The notes below the pieces were generated by a model. The model ran no database searches. It was not told where the DNA came from and worked only from the letters and a program-made list of their open reading frames with translations. The position numbers and the translations under genes were made by a program. From assembly GCF_045679555.1 (NCBI RefSeq), contig NC_092093.1:64925575-64989574 (forward strand): a stretch of 64,000 bases of DNA, written 5' to 3'. Source of the DNA: Salvelinus alpinus (taxonomy: Eukaryota > Chordata > Actinopteri > Salmoniformes > Salmonidae). Positions within the stretch are counted from its first letter, which is position 1; every line of letters starts with the position of its first letter. Of this stretch, positions 27,251-39,648 are shown piece after piece.

Positions 27251-28222
27251 TTCGATAGGATGGAGTGGAGCTTTCTGTTCTCAGTCTTAGAAAAGTTCAA
27301 TATGGGCCCAAACTTTATTAAATGGATTAAGTCCCCATATTCTCATTCAAATGCCATGGTGACTACTAACGGTCTGAATTCTGACGGATTCCCTTTGGGA
27401 TGTGGCACAAGGCAAGGATGCTTGCTGTCCCCCTTGCTCTATTTGTTGGGGCGGAGCCTTTGGCGGAGTTGATAAGGAGCAATCCAAGTATTATGGGTGT
27501 TTCTGCAGGCGGCCTTCAGTACCTCTGAAAGTGGAACCTGTATGCATGTATTTTGGAGTTGGTGGAGTTGTAGAGAGATTATCAGATTTTGCCAATCTAT
27601 ACATACTGCTGCACAGAAAATATTAGATGTACAGTTTTAAATGACCCTGTGTCTCTATCTTCTTAATGCCCAGCAGGACTTTGTTCTTGAGCCAGACAGA
27701 GAAAATGTGTTTATGACTATTACATACTTTGCTAAGAAATGTATTCTTCTACTGTGGGCTTCTAATACTTCTCCTACATTTAAAATGTGGATTGACCAGA
27801 TTGTTGACTTTCTCCCTCTTGAAAAGCTCGCTTATGACCCCCGCAAGAGACAGCCCAAGTTTGATAGACTCTGGTCTCCACTACAAATTGGACAGAGAGA
27901 ATGAGTTGATTTGGGAAATTAGTGTATATACATGTTGTGTCCGATGCTGTAAAAGAAAGAATGATTTGCTCGCTGTCTCAGCTAAAGCTGGAAATAGCTA
28001 ACATGATCCCAGATAGTGCTGCTGCAAATTTGTTGTTTTGTTTTATATTTCATTTTATTCTATTATTTATGTCTTCCACGTCTGTGAATGTGGAATGTGT
28101 TTTGTTTGTTGATTGAAAAACAAGAAAACATTAAATATCTCGGAACCATGCAGCTCAAAGATGCACTGTCCTATTTCAGTCTATAATATCTATCAGAGGT
28201 GGTTTGGTGTAGGACCCTTGTG

Positions 28223-29981
28223 TGATGTGTAACTTTGCCTGAGACCTGAAGATGTGTGTTAGCTCTCTTTGCTAATGCTTTGGCATATAACACACTATTG
28301 TGGCATCCAGTCAGTCACAAACACAAACGATGCTCAGTTAAAACCACTAAACCAGGTGTCTGGGATAAATCCACTGCATTCTTCCTGCTCAGCTATTTGA
28401 AGGTAGAAATGTTACATATAGCTCCCAAATAAACAAAAGAGTAATTAGTTTACTCAAACCCTTGGCTCCTATAAGTAGCATAGGCTGTTGGCAAATGTAA
28501 AATATTCATTATTGGTAACTATCAGGAAATGATACTATACCATTACCATGTAATTGCTGAGTACATAGCAGGTACATAGAGAACAGTAAAATAAATCTTG
28601 TCTCTGTCTGAAAGGTTCTGATCAGTTTCAGTAAAATATGACATTTGATTTTATGATTGGATCTGTCTATCCTGTTTGTTCAGGGAGTTTTTATTAGGTT
28701 GCTAGGCAGAGAGAGGGGTGGAAGTATAGAGAGCGGGAATATCAGTTACTCACCCCTCCCAGTCCCAGCTCCCTCCCACTCCAGCTATTAATAATAACCA
28801 CAGAGGTCCATATTAGACTGAACACTGGGTTATTCATAGGACTTACCATTAGGCCGTGAGACAATTGAGACATGAATTGTGCCTGTGTGCCATTCAAATG
28901 GTGAATGGGAAAGACAAAAGATTTAAGTGTCTTTGAATGGGATATGATAGTAGGTGCCGGTTTGAGTGTGCCAAAAAGTGCAACGCTGCTGGGTTTCCCG
29001 TTTGTATCAAGAATGGTCCACCAGCCAAAGGACATCCAGCCAACTTGACACAACTGTGGGAAGCATTGGAGTCAACATGGGCCAACATCCCTGTGGAACT
29101 CTTTCAACACCTTGTAGAGTCCACACCCCGACGAATTGAGGCTGTTCGGAGGGAAATGGGGTCTCAACTCAATACCAGAAAGGTGTTCCTAATGTTCTGT
29201 ACGCTCAGTGTATACACGTACTGCGACATACACACATGCACGTGCACGCGTGCCCACGCACACACAAAGAGTTACAGAGGAAAGCCCCTTCATACACACA
29301 CACACAGTTTTAGTGCATCTAACAATCTCGAAACAATTTTGAGCAACGATCAATCTCACTTAATTTGAGATGTCATCTAATTTCCAACCACTACAGAAAC
29401 GACAGTTCCTTCCTGTGTGTGTTAGTCAATCTGACTCCACTACGTCCACTATGAGGAACCTATATGTCACTTTTTCCTACTCAATGCACATGACTGTAGT
29501 GTAAGCATAGCCATATATGGCTATTTCTGTGTCAGTTACATAAATATGTATAGAGGACTCTAGTAACCAAAAGTCAGTTTTAGCATAGGCAGGGCCATTG
29601 AGGGCTTTCACCATTTTGATGTAGTCAACTGGGTGGGACTTCTTATGGGTTAAAGAAGGATAACATAATTCCATCCAGGTCATTAGGAGGGATCAGCCAA
29701 TGAATTATACTTGAGAGCAAACATGCCAGACTGCAGGTGGCAGTAAATCGCCAACCTTGGCCTTCATACCTTTTCCACCCTCAGCAGGACAGACAAAACC
29801 AGATGCATCCGGTTTTCAGGGGGAATGGAAAGAGAGCCTGTGTTATGACTTCCTCTTTTCGATCTTAACAAGGCAACACTCCAGTTTAACTCCTCATCCA
29901 CATTTACTGGATTGGTTGAACAGTGCAAAAGAGAACGTCCCCATACAGTTTTCTGAAGAAAAAAAGAAAGAAACGCTGCTC
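28223..29981. repeat. 1.76-kb duplicated segment, copy A
   Basis: Matches 40205-41968 in direct orientation with only about three substitutions and one 5-base indel that I could see. It contains a Tc1-like 3' remnant and unique-looking sequence but no host exon. Copy A abuts the end of the L1. Confidence 0.93.
28880..29214 (+). mobile_element. Tc1-like remnant (3' end) in duplicated segment A
   Basis: Contains the transposase C-terminal remnant [20 protein letters not shown] and RRIEAVRREMGSQLN and a terminal GTTCTGTACGCTCAGTGTA. The left half is lost. The same remnant occurs at 40862-41196 in copy B. Confidence 0.75.
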
Positions 29982-30255
29982 TGCTACGTTAGGTTATACC
30001 TGTTCAAACTACACGCATAAGGTGGCAGTTTCAGTTTGTTTACCAACTCATAGATGTAGTAGAAGAAGAAAATTGCCTCCTTCTACTATATTTTGACATA
30101 AGAAATACATTCTTACCCAAAATAGTAAAACAATATGAAACATTTGAAAACCTAAATGATGAAGACAAACTTAAATAAATACTTGATGAAAAACCAAAAT
30201 GCTCTGTTTTGGCAGCCAAATTTGTGGTCAGAGGAAGGCCCAATAAAGGCCCCAA
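29982..30255. other. Unassigned sequence between repeats
   Basis: A/T-rich sequence with no recognisable coding region. Confidence 0.35.
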
Positions 30256-30712
30256 AATTTGTCAAAGACTCCAGTCACCCAAGTCATAGACTGTTCTCTC
30301 TGCTACCGCAAGGCAAACGGTACTGGAGCTTCAAGTCTAGATCCAAAGTGCTCCTCAACAGCTAATACCTCCAAGCCATAAGACTGCTGAACATTGACAC
30401 CCCTTCTCCCCTTGTTTTTACACTACTGCTACTCGCTGTTTATTATCTATGCATAGTCACTTTATCCCTACCATGTACAAATTACCTCGACTAACCTGTA
30501 CCCCGCACATTGACTTGGTACCGGTACCCCCTGTATATAGTCTCGTTAGTGTTATTTTATTGTGTTACTTTTTAGTTTATTTAGTCAATATTTTCATAAC
30601 TCTATTTCTTGAACTGCATTGTTAGTTCAGTGTTTGTAAGTAAGAATTTCACAGTAAGTTCTACACCTGTTGTATTTAGCGCATGTGACAAATAACCTTT
30701 GATTTTATTATT
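30256..30712 (+). mobile_element. 3' end of a Rex1/CR1-like LINE
   Basis: Plus-strand remnants KDSSHPSHRLFSLLPQGKRY and YLQAIRLLN precede the family's tail (GTATTTAGCGCATGTGACAA). It is 5'-truncated and parallel to the copies at 12553-13345 (opposite strand) and 32505-33838. Confidence 0.75.
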
Positions 30713-30848
30713 TGAACCTGAGAGACAACCAGTGAAATGTATGGTGTGATTATTCATATTTTCCTATTCATTATTATTAGAGGTTCAAGCAGCAAAGCTG
30801 GTGAAACCCTATTGTATTTTTGTTCTGGTTTATTATTATTATTACTAT

Positions 30849-31314
30849 TGTAACGGTAGTCCTCCTCCTCTTCAACCGAAGAGGAGGAGTAGTGATTAAA
30901 CCAAGGCGCAGCGGGTTGTGATGACATATTTATTTACAGAAAAGACGAAAACACGAACTTGACTATAAACTAACAAAACAACAAAACAGAGTAGACAAAC
31001 CTGGACATGCGAACTTACATAAAACGCAGAACTCACGAACAGGTACACGACTACAAACAAACGCTACAGTCCCATGTGGCACGAACCTACATACAGACAC
31101 AGGAGACAACCACCCACAACGAACACTGTGAAACAACCTACCTAAATATGACTCTCAATTAGAGGAACGCCAAACACCTGCCTCTAATTGAGAGCCATAC
31201 CAGGCAACCCTTAAACCAACATAGAAACAGACAACATAGAATGCCCACCCAAACTCACGTCCTGACCAACTAACACATACAACAAACTAACAGAAATAGG
31301 TCAGGAACGTGACA
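30849..31314. mobile_element. Solo LTR of an LTR retrotransposon
   Basis: A 466-base unit starts TGTAACGGTA and ends AACGTGACA, flanked on both sides by the 5-base duplication ACTAT (30844-30848 and 31315-31319). No internal region is present, so this is the scar left by recombination between two LTRs. A fossil; family probably Gypsy-like, not certain. Confidence 0.85.
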
Positions 31315-31319
31315 ACTAT

Positions 31320-32450
31320 TATATGTATTCCGCCAATTAGGTGGGAAAAAATGCTAATTCCCATAAGATGGTAAGGCCTAGGAGGTTGCAACCTTGCATG
31401 ATGGTAAAGGGCCAAGAGCCACACCCTCTCCTGCAATGCCATGCCAATTAGCCACATGGTGCCATGATAACAACCGCTTGAAGATGCTAACTTTGAAAGC
31501 TCACTCCCCTCTCCCCGTTTGAGTTGAGTCCTGAAATTTGGTATAAAGGTCCCCCTCCTCAGGTTATCACTAGTTAATACAGCCACAAAGTCAAAATTGG
31601 CTATATCTGAAAAATGTATGAAAAAAATGACCTTTTGGTCTTATTTTAAGGTTAGGGTTAGGCATAAAGTTAGCAGTGTGGTTAAAGTTAGCAGTAAGGT
31701 TAAGGTCAGGTTTAAAATCAGATTTTAAGAAAATAAATTGTTGAAATGGGAGGGGTTTATGACTTTTTGGCTGTGGTAACTAGTGACGACCCATTCCTCA
31801 CAAAGAACAAATTTGCCTCAAGGACTCATAAAATCCGCCATGATGTATTTTCCACCATTTAGAATTTTATTTAAAACACTTAAAACGCCACTCCTCAGGC
31901 ACTGAATGACCAATTTGCACAAAACTTGATACAGGGCATCTATGAACCAAGCTAGCATCTCAAACAACATGGCATCTACAGACCAATAAACATTCAGATG
32001 GGCGTGACCTAGCACATAAATGCATATAAATTAGACACAGATATTCATATTGTAACAAAACTTGGTGCACGTGTTCCAAACACTGTCAAGACTCAACATA
32101 TGCAACAGCACATGTTTATATCTCTTGGTCTGTTTGACTTAGAGTGATGGAATTTGGCATACATTCTCAGAGATATGAGTCAAGCTAACCTGTAAAGTAT
32201 GGTTCAGTTTGGCTGCATGGTGGTGCTGTTGGACAGGAAAAAACATTCATGCAAGCTCATTGGCTTATAGCGGTCATATTGTTCGAGCTAGAGTCCTAGA
32301 AAAATTGGTCCCACGGTTCTGGAGAAGAAGACATTTAAAGTAGTTAACATCATTATACGAGCGCTGGAGATACGGGTGAGGGCTATTGGGTCTGGGCAGG
32401 TATGATGTAGTTGATGTTTATATAATGTTGTTGTTGTTACCGCCCCAATA
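31320..32450. repeat. Unclassified dispersed salmonid repeat, copy A
   Basis: Shares long diverged stretches with 42122-42941 and 47721-47870: for example AGGTTAGGCATAAGGTTAGC-like blocks, GGGCGTGACC..GGCACATAAA, and GTTTATATCTCTTG..CTGTTTGACT. No coding region or terminal repeats could be identified. Copies appear to be of similar age. Confidence 0.6.
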
Positions 32451-32504
32451 GATGCACAGAAGATGCAATCACCATTGCACTGCACATTGCCCTATCCCAT
32501 CTGA

Positions 32505-33838
32505 ATAAGAGGAATACGTATGTTCATTGACTATAGCTCAACATTTAACACCATAGTACCCTCCAAGCTCATCATTAAGCTCGGGGCCCTGGGTCTGAAC
32601 CCCGCCCTGTGCAACTGGGTCCTGGACTTCCTGATGGGCCGCCCCCAGGTGGTGAAGGTAGGAAACAACACCTCCACTTAACTGATCTTCAACACAGGGG
32701 CCCCACAAGGGTAGGTGCTCAGCCCCCTCCTGTACTCCCTGTTCACTCATGACTGCGTGGCCACGCATGCCTCCAACTCAATCATCAAGTTTGCAGACGA
32801 CACAACAGTAGCAGACCTGATTACCGACAATGACGAGACAGCCTACAGAGAGGAAGTGAGGGCCCTGGGAGTGTGGTGCCAGGAAAATAACCTCTCACTC
32901 AATGTCAACAAAACAAAGGAGCTGATCGTGGTCTTCAGGAAACAGCAGAGGGAGCAAGCCCCTATCCACATTGACAGGACCGCAGAGGAGCAGATGGAAA
33001 GCTTCAAGATCCTCTGTGTACACATCACTGACAAACTGAAATGGTCCACCCACACGACAGTGTGGTGAAGAAGGCGCAATAGCGCCTCTTCAACCTCAGG
33101 AAGCTGAAGAAATTTGGCTTGGCACCTAAAACCCTCACAAACATAATTGAGAGCATCCTGTCTGGCTGTATCTCTGCCTGGTACGCCAACTGCCCGCAAC
33201 CGCAGGGCTCTCCAGAGGGTGGTGCGGTCTGCTCAACGCATCCCCATGGGCAAACTACCTGCCCTCCAGGACACCTACAGCACCCGATGTCACAGGAAGG
33301 CCAAAAAGATCATCAAGGACAACAACCACCCGAGCCACTGCCTGTTCACCCCGTTATCATCCAGAAAGCAAAGTCAGTACAGGTGCATCAAAGCTGGTCC
33401 TGAGCGACTGAAAAACAGCTACTATCTCAAGGCCATCAGACTGTTAAATAGCCATTACTAGGCGACTTCCACCCGGTTACGTAACCCTGCACCTTAGAGG
33501 CTGCTGCCCCATATACACAGACTTGAAATCACTGGCCACTTATAATGGAACACCAGTCACTTTAATAATGTTTACGTATTTTTGCTATACTCATCTCATA
33601 TGTATGTACTGTATTCTATTCTACTGTATTTTAGTCTATGCCACTCCGACATTGCTCATCCTCTATATTTATATATTCCTTAATTCCATTCTTTTACTTT
33701 TAGATTGTGTGTATTGTGTGTATTGTTAGATATTACTGCACTGTTGGACCTAGAAACACAAGCATTTCACTAGATCCGCAATAACATATGCTGAATGTGT
33801 ATGTGACAAATACTACATTGATTTGATTTGATCAAATC
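32505..33838 (+). mobile_element. Rex1/CR1-like LINE, 3' half
   Basis: Plus-strand ORF2 remnant. [17 protein letters not shown] lies at about 32525; SPLLYSLFTHDCVATHASNS and IIKFADDTTVADLITDNDE (catalytic FADD box) at 32715-32850; a C-terminal region with RNRRALQRVVRSAQRIPMGK, LPALQDTYSTRCHRKAKKII to 33461; then a tail ending TTGATTTGATTTGATC. Stops and at least one frameshift interrupt it. It is truncated at its 5' end. Confidence 0.82.
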
Positions 33839-35526
33839 TATTCAACAAGCTATAGTGGATGTTGAAAGATGGTCGATTGACTGGGGTTTTAAACTGTCAG
33901 TCTTGTTGTATGTTCTTCTCGAAGAAGAAAGTTGCTAATAATATACAGTTGTTTCTGTATGGACAGCCTATGGGGAGGATTTCTAAGTATAAATATTTGG
34001 GTCTATGGTTCAATGGGCAATATACATGGAAAGATCATGTCATAAATGCTGAAACAAGGTGTAAGAAGGTGGTGAATCTTATCCGCTCGGTCTCTGGATA
34101 TGAATGGGGTGCTGACAGACAATCGTTGATTGATGTTTATAGAGCTCTGATCAGGATGACAATTGATTACAGGTGTATACTTTATGGAACAGCGGCAAAA
34201 ACATGGCTTCTTAGGCTGGACAGAATCCAGTATATAGCTTTAAGGATATGTATTGGTGCATTTAAATCAACATATGTGCCTTACTAGTGGAGGCAGGTGA
34301 GATGCCTTTGGATGTATGACGTAAAAAAGTGTCATTAGCTTATAGGGTTAGGTTGAAAGGCTGTGAGATTGAGCATCTCACTGATACTGTTCTAGATGAC
34401 TGTTGGGAGTAAGCTAGTAGACAAGGCAGTGGTTTTGTTGGACAGTTGGAAAGCTTGCTGATGAGAATGGTTTGACGGAGTTGGAGGTTGGCCCTTCTGT
34501 GGTGATAGGGGATGTTCCTCCATAGTTACTCCCAGATCCTGTTGCTGATCTAACATTTGTAGAGAAAAGGAAAGATTGGTCAAACTCAGTGATATAGGGA
34601 AACTGCTGACAATTACATTAGTAGAAGTTAATGTTTTTTTACCGCTTTTCACAGATGGATCCAAGGACCCAGATAGTGGGCACACAGGAGCAGGCGTTTA
34701 CGTTCCTGAATTTGATGTGCAGATATGTAGAAGACTAACAGACGAACTGTCAGTATACTCAGTTGAACTGTTGGCGATAGTAGTTGCCCTCCAGTGGGTG
34801 GAGGACGTACAAACTGTTAGAATTATAGTATGCTCAGATTCTCTGTCTGTATTGAATAGTTTATCATCTGGTAAATCTAATAGGAGTGACCTACTATTGG
34901 AGGCATTAATGTTATTATATAGAATTGAGAGACTGGGTGTAGTAGTGAGATTCTGCTGGGTCCCAGCACATTCGGGTGTGGAAGGGAATGAAGTTGTAGA
35001 CCAGATAGTTAAAGAGCTTTGAAACAAGATATAATTGATATTAATGTTCCACTGAGTAGAGGTGAGGCCAAATGTAAGATCAGAGCCATTTTGATAGCTG
35101 TGTGGCAGCAGAGATGGCCCAAGGCCCGGCATTTCCAGTGCATCGGAAAGTATTCAGACCCCTTGACTTTTTCCACATTTTGTTACGTTACTGCCTTATT
35201 CTTAAATTGATTTTTTTTAAACATTTTCCTCAATCCACACACAATACCCCAAAATTATAAAGTGAAAACAGATTTTTTTAATTTTTTGCAAATGTATTAG
35301 AAATAAAAATGTATTAGAAATAAAAAACAGAAATACCTTATTTACATAACTAGTCAGACTCTTTGACATGAGACTCGAAATTTAGCTCAGGTTCATCCTT
35401 TCCATTGGTTTCCATTGATCATCCTTGAGATGTTCCTACAACTTAATTGAAGTCCACCTGAGGCAAATTCAATTGATTGGACATGATTTGGAAAGGCACA
35501 CCTGTCTACATAAGGTCCATTAGTTG

Positions 35527-37930
35527 TGTCACGCCCTGACCATAGAGAGCCATTGTTTCTGTATTGTGAAGTGGGTCAGGGCGTGACTGGGGGTGATCTA
35601 GTTTATTTATTTCTATGTGGTGTTCTAGTTTATTTTCTATGTTGGTGATTTGTATGATTCCCAATTAGAGGCAGCTGGTAATCGTTGTCTCTAATTGGGG
35701 ATCATATTTAAGTAGCTGTTTTTCCCAACTGTGTTTATGGGATATTGTTTTGAGTTATTGCACGTAGCATCTCTGTAGTCACAGTTTGTTGTTAGTTTAT
35801 TGTTTATTTGTTTTTGTCTTTGCTAAGTTTCACTTTATTCATTAAATGATGTGGAACTCAACATCCGCTGCGCCTTGGTCCTATATTTATTCCAACGAAC
35901 GTGACAGAATATCCCATCAAACCAGGACCAAGCAGCGTGTTCACCAGGTGAAGGATTTCTGGACATCGGAAGGAGATAATGGAGGACAGCGACGACGACA
36001 GGGTTCGCGGCTACAGAAAGCCCAAGGACAACCCCAAGTTTTTTTTTGGGGGGGGGGGCACATGGAGCTGGCGACTGAGCAGAGGGAAGAGCCAGAGACT
36101 GTCAGGGAGGCAATGGCGAAGTTGGGAGAGAGTGAGATGAGAGCGATGTTGTGCAAGTGTGTTCTGCTCAACATCCGACCAGAGGATGCGGTTAGCAGTC
36201 TGGTGCAACCTGTGCCTGTTCCACGCTTCTGGCCTCAAGTGCGCCTTCCCAGTCCGGTACGTCCTGTACCTGCTCCTCGCACTCTCCCTCAAGTGCGCCT
36301 TCCCAGTCAGGTACGTCCTGTACCTGCTCCTCGCACTCTCCCTGAAGTGCGTGTCCCCAGTCCGGTACGTTCTGTGCCTGCTCCTTGCACTCTCCCTCAA
36401 GTGCGCCTTCCCAGTCAGGTACGTCCTGTACCTGCTCCTCGCACTCTCCCTGAAGTGCGTGTCCCCAGTCCGGTACGTTCTGTGCCTGCTCCTTGCACTC
36501 TCCCTCAAGTGCGCCTTCCCAGTCAGGTACGTCCTGTGCCTGCTCCTCGCACTCTCCCTGACGTGCGTGTCACCAGTCTGGCGCCACCTGTGCCGGCTCC
36601 ACGCACTAGGCCTCCAGTGCGTCTTCCCAGTCAGGTGCGTCCTGTGCCTGCTCCCCGCACTCGACCTGAGGTGTGTGTCACCAGTCCGGTGCCACATGTA
36701 CCGGCCCCACGCATCAGACCTCCAGTGCGTCTCCCCAGTCCGGTACGTCCTGTGCCTGCTCCTCGCGCTTGCCCTGAGGTGCGTGTCACCAGTCCGGTAC
36801 CACCAGTGCCGGCCCCACGCACCAGGCTTCCGGCGACAGTTCCCAGTCCAGAGCTTCCGGCGACAGTTCCCAGTCCGGAACCTCCTGAGACGGTCCACAG
36901 TCCGGAACCTCCTGAGACGGTCCACGGTCCGGAACCTCCTGAGACGGACCACGGTCCGGAACCTCCTGAGACGGTCCACGGTCCGGAACCTCCTGAGACG
37001 GTACACGTTCCGGAACCTCCAGCTCCATGGCCGGAGCCTTCCCCTGCGCCGATGCCCAGTCTGAGCACGGCGTCCAGTCCAGCTCCAAGCCCAGAGTCTT
37101 CTTCTGCGTTGATGCCCAGTCCAGGCACAGCGTCCAGTCCCGCTCCATGGCGGGAGCCTTCCCCTGCGCCGATGCCCAGTCCTAACACGGCGTCCAGTTC
37201 CATGGCAGGAGCTCTCCTCTGCACCGATGCCCAGTCCAGACACGGCGTCCAGTCCCGCTCCATGGCAGGATTCTTCCTCTGCACCGATGTCCAGGCCAGG
37301 GCCGGTGTCCAGTCCCGCTCCATGGCAGGAGCCTTCCTCGGCATCGAGATCCAGTCTAGGCACAGTGTTCAGCCTGGTCCATGGCTGGATCCGCGGGATG
37401 AGCAGGTTCTTCGGCCCACACCAGAGCCACCACCAAAGATGGTGGATCCGCGAGTTGAGCGGGTTCTTCGTCCCGCACCAGAGCCGCCCCCGGTGCTGGA
37501 AGATCCGCGGGAAGAGCGTGTACTTCGTCCGCACCTTTGGGGGGGTGTACTGTCACGCCCTGACCATAGAGAGCCATTGTTTCTCTATGGTGAAGTGGGT
37601 CAGGGCGTGACTGGGGGTGATCTAGTTTATTTATTTCTATGTGGTGTTCTAGTTTATTTTCTATGTTGGTGATTTGTATGATTCCCAATTAGAGGCAGCT
37701 GGTAATCGTTGTCTCTAATTGGGGATCATATTTAAGTAGCTGTTTTTCCCAACTGTGTTTATGGGATATTGTTTTGAGTTATTGCACGTAGCATCTCTGT
37801 AGTCACGGTTTGTTGTTAGTTTATTGTTTATTTGTTTTTGTCTTTGCTAAGTTTCACTTTATTCATTAAATGATGTGGAACTCAACATCCGCTGCGCCTT
37901 GGTCCTATATTTATTCCAACGAACGTGACA
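35527..37930 (+). mobile_element. LTR retroelement, paired LTRs, short internal region
   Basis: Two 380-base LTRs (35527-35906 and 37551-37930) start TGTCACGCCC and end ACGTGACA, and are flanked by the 5-base duplication AGTTG (35522-35526 and 37931-37935). I count about three differences between the LTRs, so the insertion is young. The internal 1.6 kb has no pol genes that I can recognise. It holds a long proline-rich open frame made of short tandem repeats (PVPAPRTLPQVRLPSQ type) and a G-rich purine tract before the second LTR. It looks like a non-autonomous element. Confidence 0.9.
36230..37020. repeat. Tandem repeats in the LTR element interior
   Basis: Units of about 57-60 bases (CCTGTGCCTGCTCCTCGCAC, TCTCCCTGAAGTGCG) are repeated about ten times, then a 24-30 base GGAACCTCCTGAGACGGTCC unit about six times. 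Both keep one frame open; two other frames are open as shadows. Confidence 0.85.
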
Positions 37931-39261
37931 AGTTGACAGTGCATGTCATAGCAAAAACCAAGTCATGAGGTCGAAGGAATTGTCCGTAGAGTTCCGAGAC
38001 AGGATTGTGTCGAGGCACAGATCTGGGGAAGGGTACCAAAAAATGTCTGCAGCATTGAAGGTCCCCAAGAACACAGTGGTCTCCATCATTCTTAAATGGA
38101 AGAAGTTTGGAACCACCGAGACTCGTCCTAGAGCTGGCCGCCCAGCCAAACTGAGCAAACTGGGGAGAAGGGCCATGGTCAGGGAGGTGACCAAGAACCC
38201 TATGGTCACTCTGACAGAGCTCCAGAGTTCCCTGTGGAGATGGGAGAACCTTTCAGAAGGACAAACATCTCTGTTGCACGCCTTTAAGCTAGAGTGGCCA
38301 GGCGGAAGCCATTCCTCAGTAAAAGGCACATGACAGCCCGCTTGGAGTTTGCCAAAAGGCACCTAAAGGACTCTCAGACAATGAGAAACAAGATTCTGTG
38401 GTCTGATGAAACCAAGATTGAACTCTTTGGACTGAATGCCAAGCGTAACATCTGGAGGAAATCTGACACCATCCTTATGGTGAAGCATGGTGGTGGCAGC
38501 ATCATGCTGTGGGGATGTTTTTCAGTGGCAGGGAGACTAGTCAGGATAGAGGGAAAGATGAACGGAGCAATGTACAGAGAGATCCTTGATGAAAACATGC
38601 TCCAGAGTGCTCAGGACCTCAGACTGGTGTGAACATTTACCTTCCAACAGGACAACGACCCTAAGCACACAGCCAAGACAACGCAGGAGTGGCTTCAGGA
38701 CAAGTCTCTGAATGCCCTTGAGTGGCGCAGACAGAGCCCGGATTTGAACCCAATCGACCGTCTCTGGATAGACCTGAAAATAGCTGTGCAGCGACGCTCC
38801 TCATTCAACCTGACAGAGCTTGAGAGGATCTGAAGGGAAGAAACTCCTCAAATACAGGTGTGCCAAGCTTGTAGCGTCATACCCAAGAAGACTCGAGGCT
38901 GTAATCGCTGCCAAAGGTGCTTCAACAAAGTACTGAGTGAAGGGTCTGTGATCAGTTTTTAATTTTTAATTAAAAAAAATTAAATTCTAAAAACCTGTTT
39001 TTGCTTTGTCATTATGGGGTGTTGTGTGTAGATGGATGAAAAATACATTTCCTAATCAATCTTCGAATAAGGCTGTAACGTAACAAAATGTGGAAAAGTC
39101 AAGGGGTCTGAATAATTTCCGAATGCACTGTATATATCCTCCAAAAAAAGGTTGGTGGACCAAGATTCAGCGGTCAGACTAGGAAGGAAGAGGTGGTATC
39201 TGGTTGGCATGCATGTGAATGGTTTGTGTCTGGAGTGTATGGTCGAAGAAACAAAGCATGT

Positions 39262-39648
39262 TGTAATGCTCGGGGTGTAGTGTAGGAAGTCGCAGGAGAC
39301 AGAGAGTTCAGAGTAGCATAACTTTAATCACCACCTAGGTGAAAACGACGCCACTTAAAACAAATGCCCCAACACACAAGGGGAACTAAACAGTTCCGAA
39401 AATACAACGTACACGAACCGTGACTTACAGGCATGTACAACATTACACAAAAACAATCCCGCACACCCAGCAGGTGGACCGGCTGGGTAATAAAGCCCAA
39501 CTCATCAACCTAATTGCAAACAGGTGTAACCAATAAACAAAACAAGGAGGGGGAGGAAAAAATCAGTGGCAGCTAGTAGGCCGGTGACGACGACCGCCGA
39601 GCGCCACCCGAACAGGAAGGGGAGCCACCTTCGGTAGGAGTCGTGACA
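39262..39648. mobile_element. Solo LTR inside the Nimb-type LINE
   Basis: A 387-base unit starts TGTAATGCTC and ends GAGTCGTGACA, flanked by the 5-base duplication CATGT (39257-39261 and 39649-39653). No internal part remains. A fossil LTR of a different family from those at 30849 and 35527. Confidence 0.85.

Larger units (their letters stand above)
18590..28135 (+). mobile_element. L1-type LINE, heavily interrupted
   Basis: The frame elements of one L1-like LINE are spread over 9.5 kb. A coiled-coil ORF1 remnant (SVKDILSELRSQRTELNIKL) is at 18600-19010. The ORF2 endonuclease starts near 21380 (LNLLTWNCHGLRSCNKMEK) and continues at 24715-25190 with YSRIDYIFIPK and IALSDHAFACLHFD. Reverse transcriptase follows: QADQTGFIRDRYSSDNIHRL at about 25880, DAEKAFDRMEW at about 27235 and GTRQGCLLSPLLYLL to 27460. 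The C-terminal end is at 27660-27905. Three insertions or expansions break it: another LINE, an L2 with a nested Tc1, and a tandem repeat within the reverse transcriptase. The second half of the RT palm domain is largely missing. It may be more than one L1 copy, because ORF1 and ORF2 are separated by the inserted LINE. Confidence 0.78.
35136..39130 (+). mobile_element. Tc1-like transposon holding an LTR element
   Basis: Ends are CAGTGCATCGGAAAGTATTC and its complement at 39130 followed by TA. Without the nested LTR element the Tc1 is about 1.6 kb. The plus-strand transposase starts MRSKELSVEFRDRIVSRHRS at 37965, continues with [18 protein letters not shown] to 38632, and then in other frames reaches [11 protein letters not shown] and [12 protein letters not shown] by 38770, so the DD34E core is recognisable but split by a few frameshifts and stops. 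Same family as the copies at 3489-4621 and 42942-44452. Confidence 0.9.

Noticed and set aside
26296-27300. 334-codon minus-strand frame (Ser/Lys/Asn-rich)
   Set aside because: It is the antisense shadow of the 45-bp repeat from the LINE reverse transcriptase.
28742-29368. Host gene in the duplicated segment
   Set aside because: The open frames are short, lack splice logic, and one is the C-terminal remnant of a Tc1 transposase.
30970-31300. Possible CRISPR-like or regulatory repeats in the solo LTR
   Set aside because: Only short palindromic bits (for example CTCAATTAGAGG and CTCTAATTGAGAG) are present, which occur in LTRs; there is no array.
36011-37534. 507-codon minus-strand frame
   Set aside because: It is the complement of the tandem repeats in the LTR element; no independent support.
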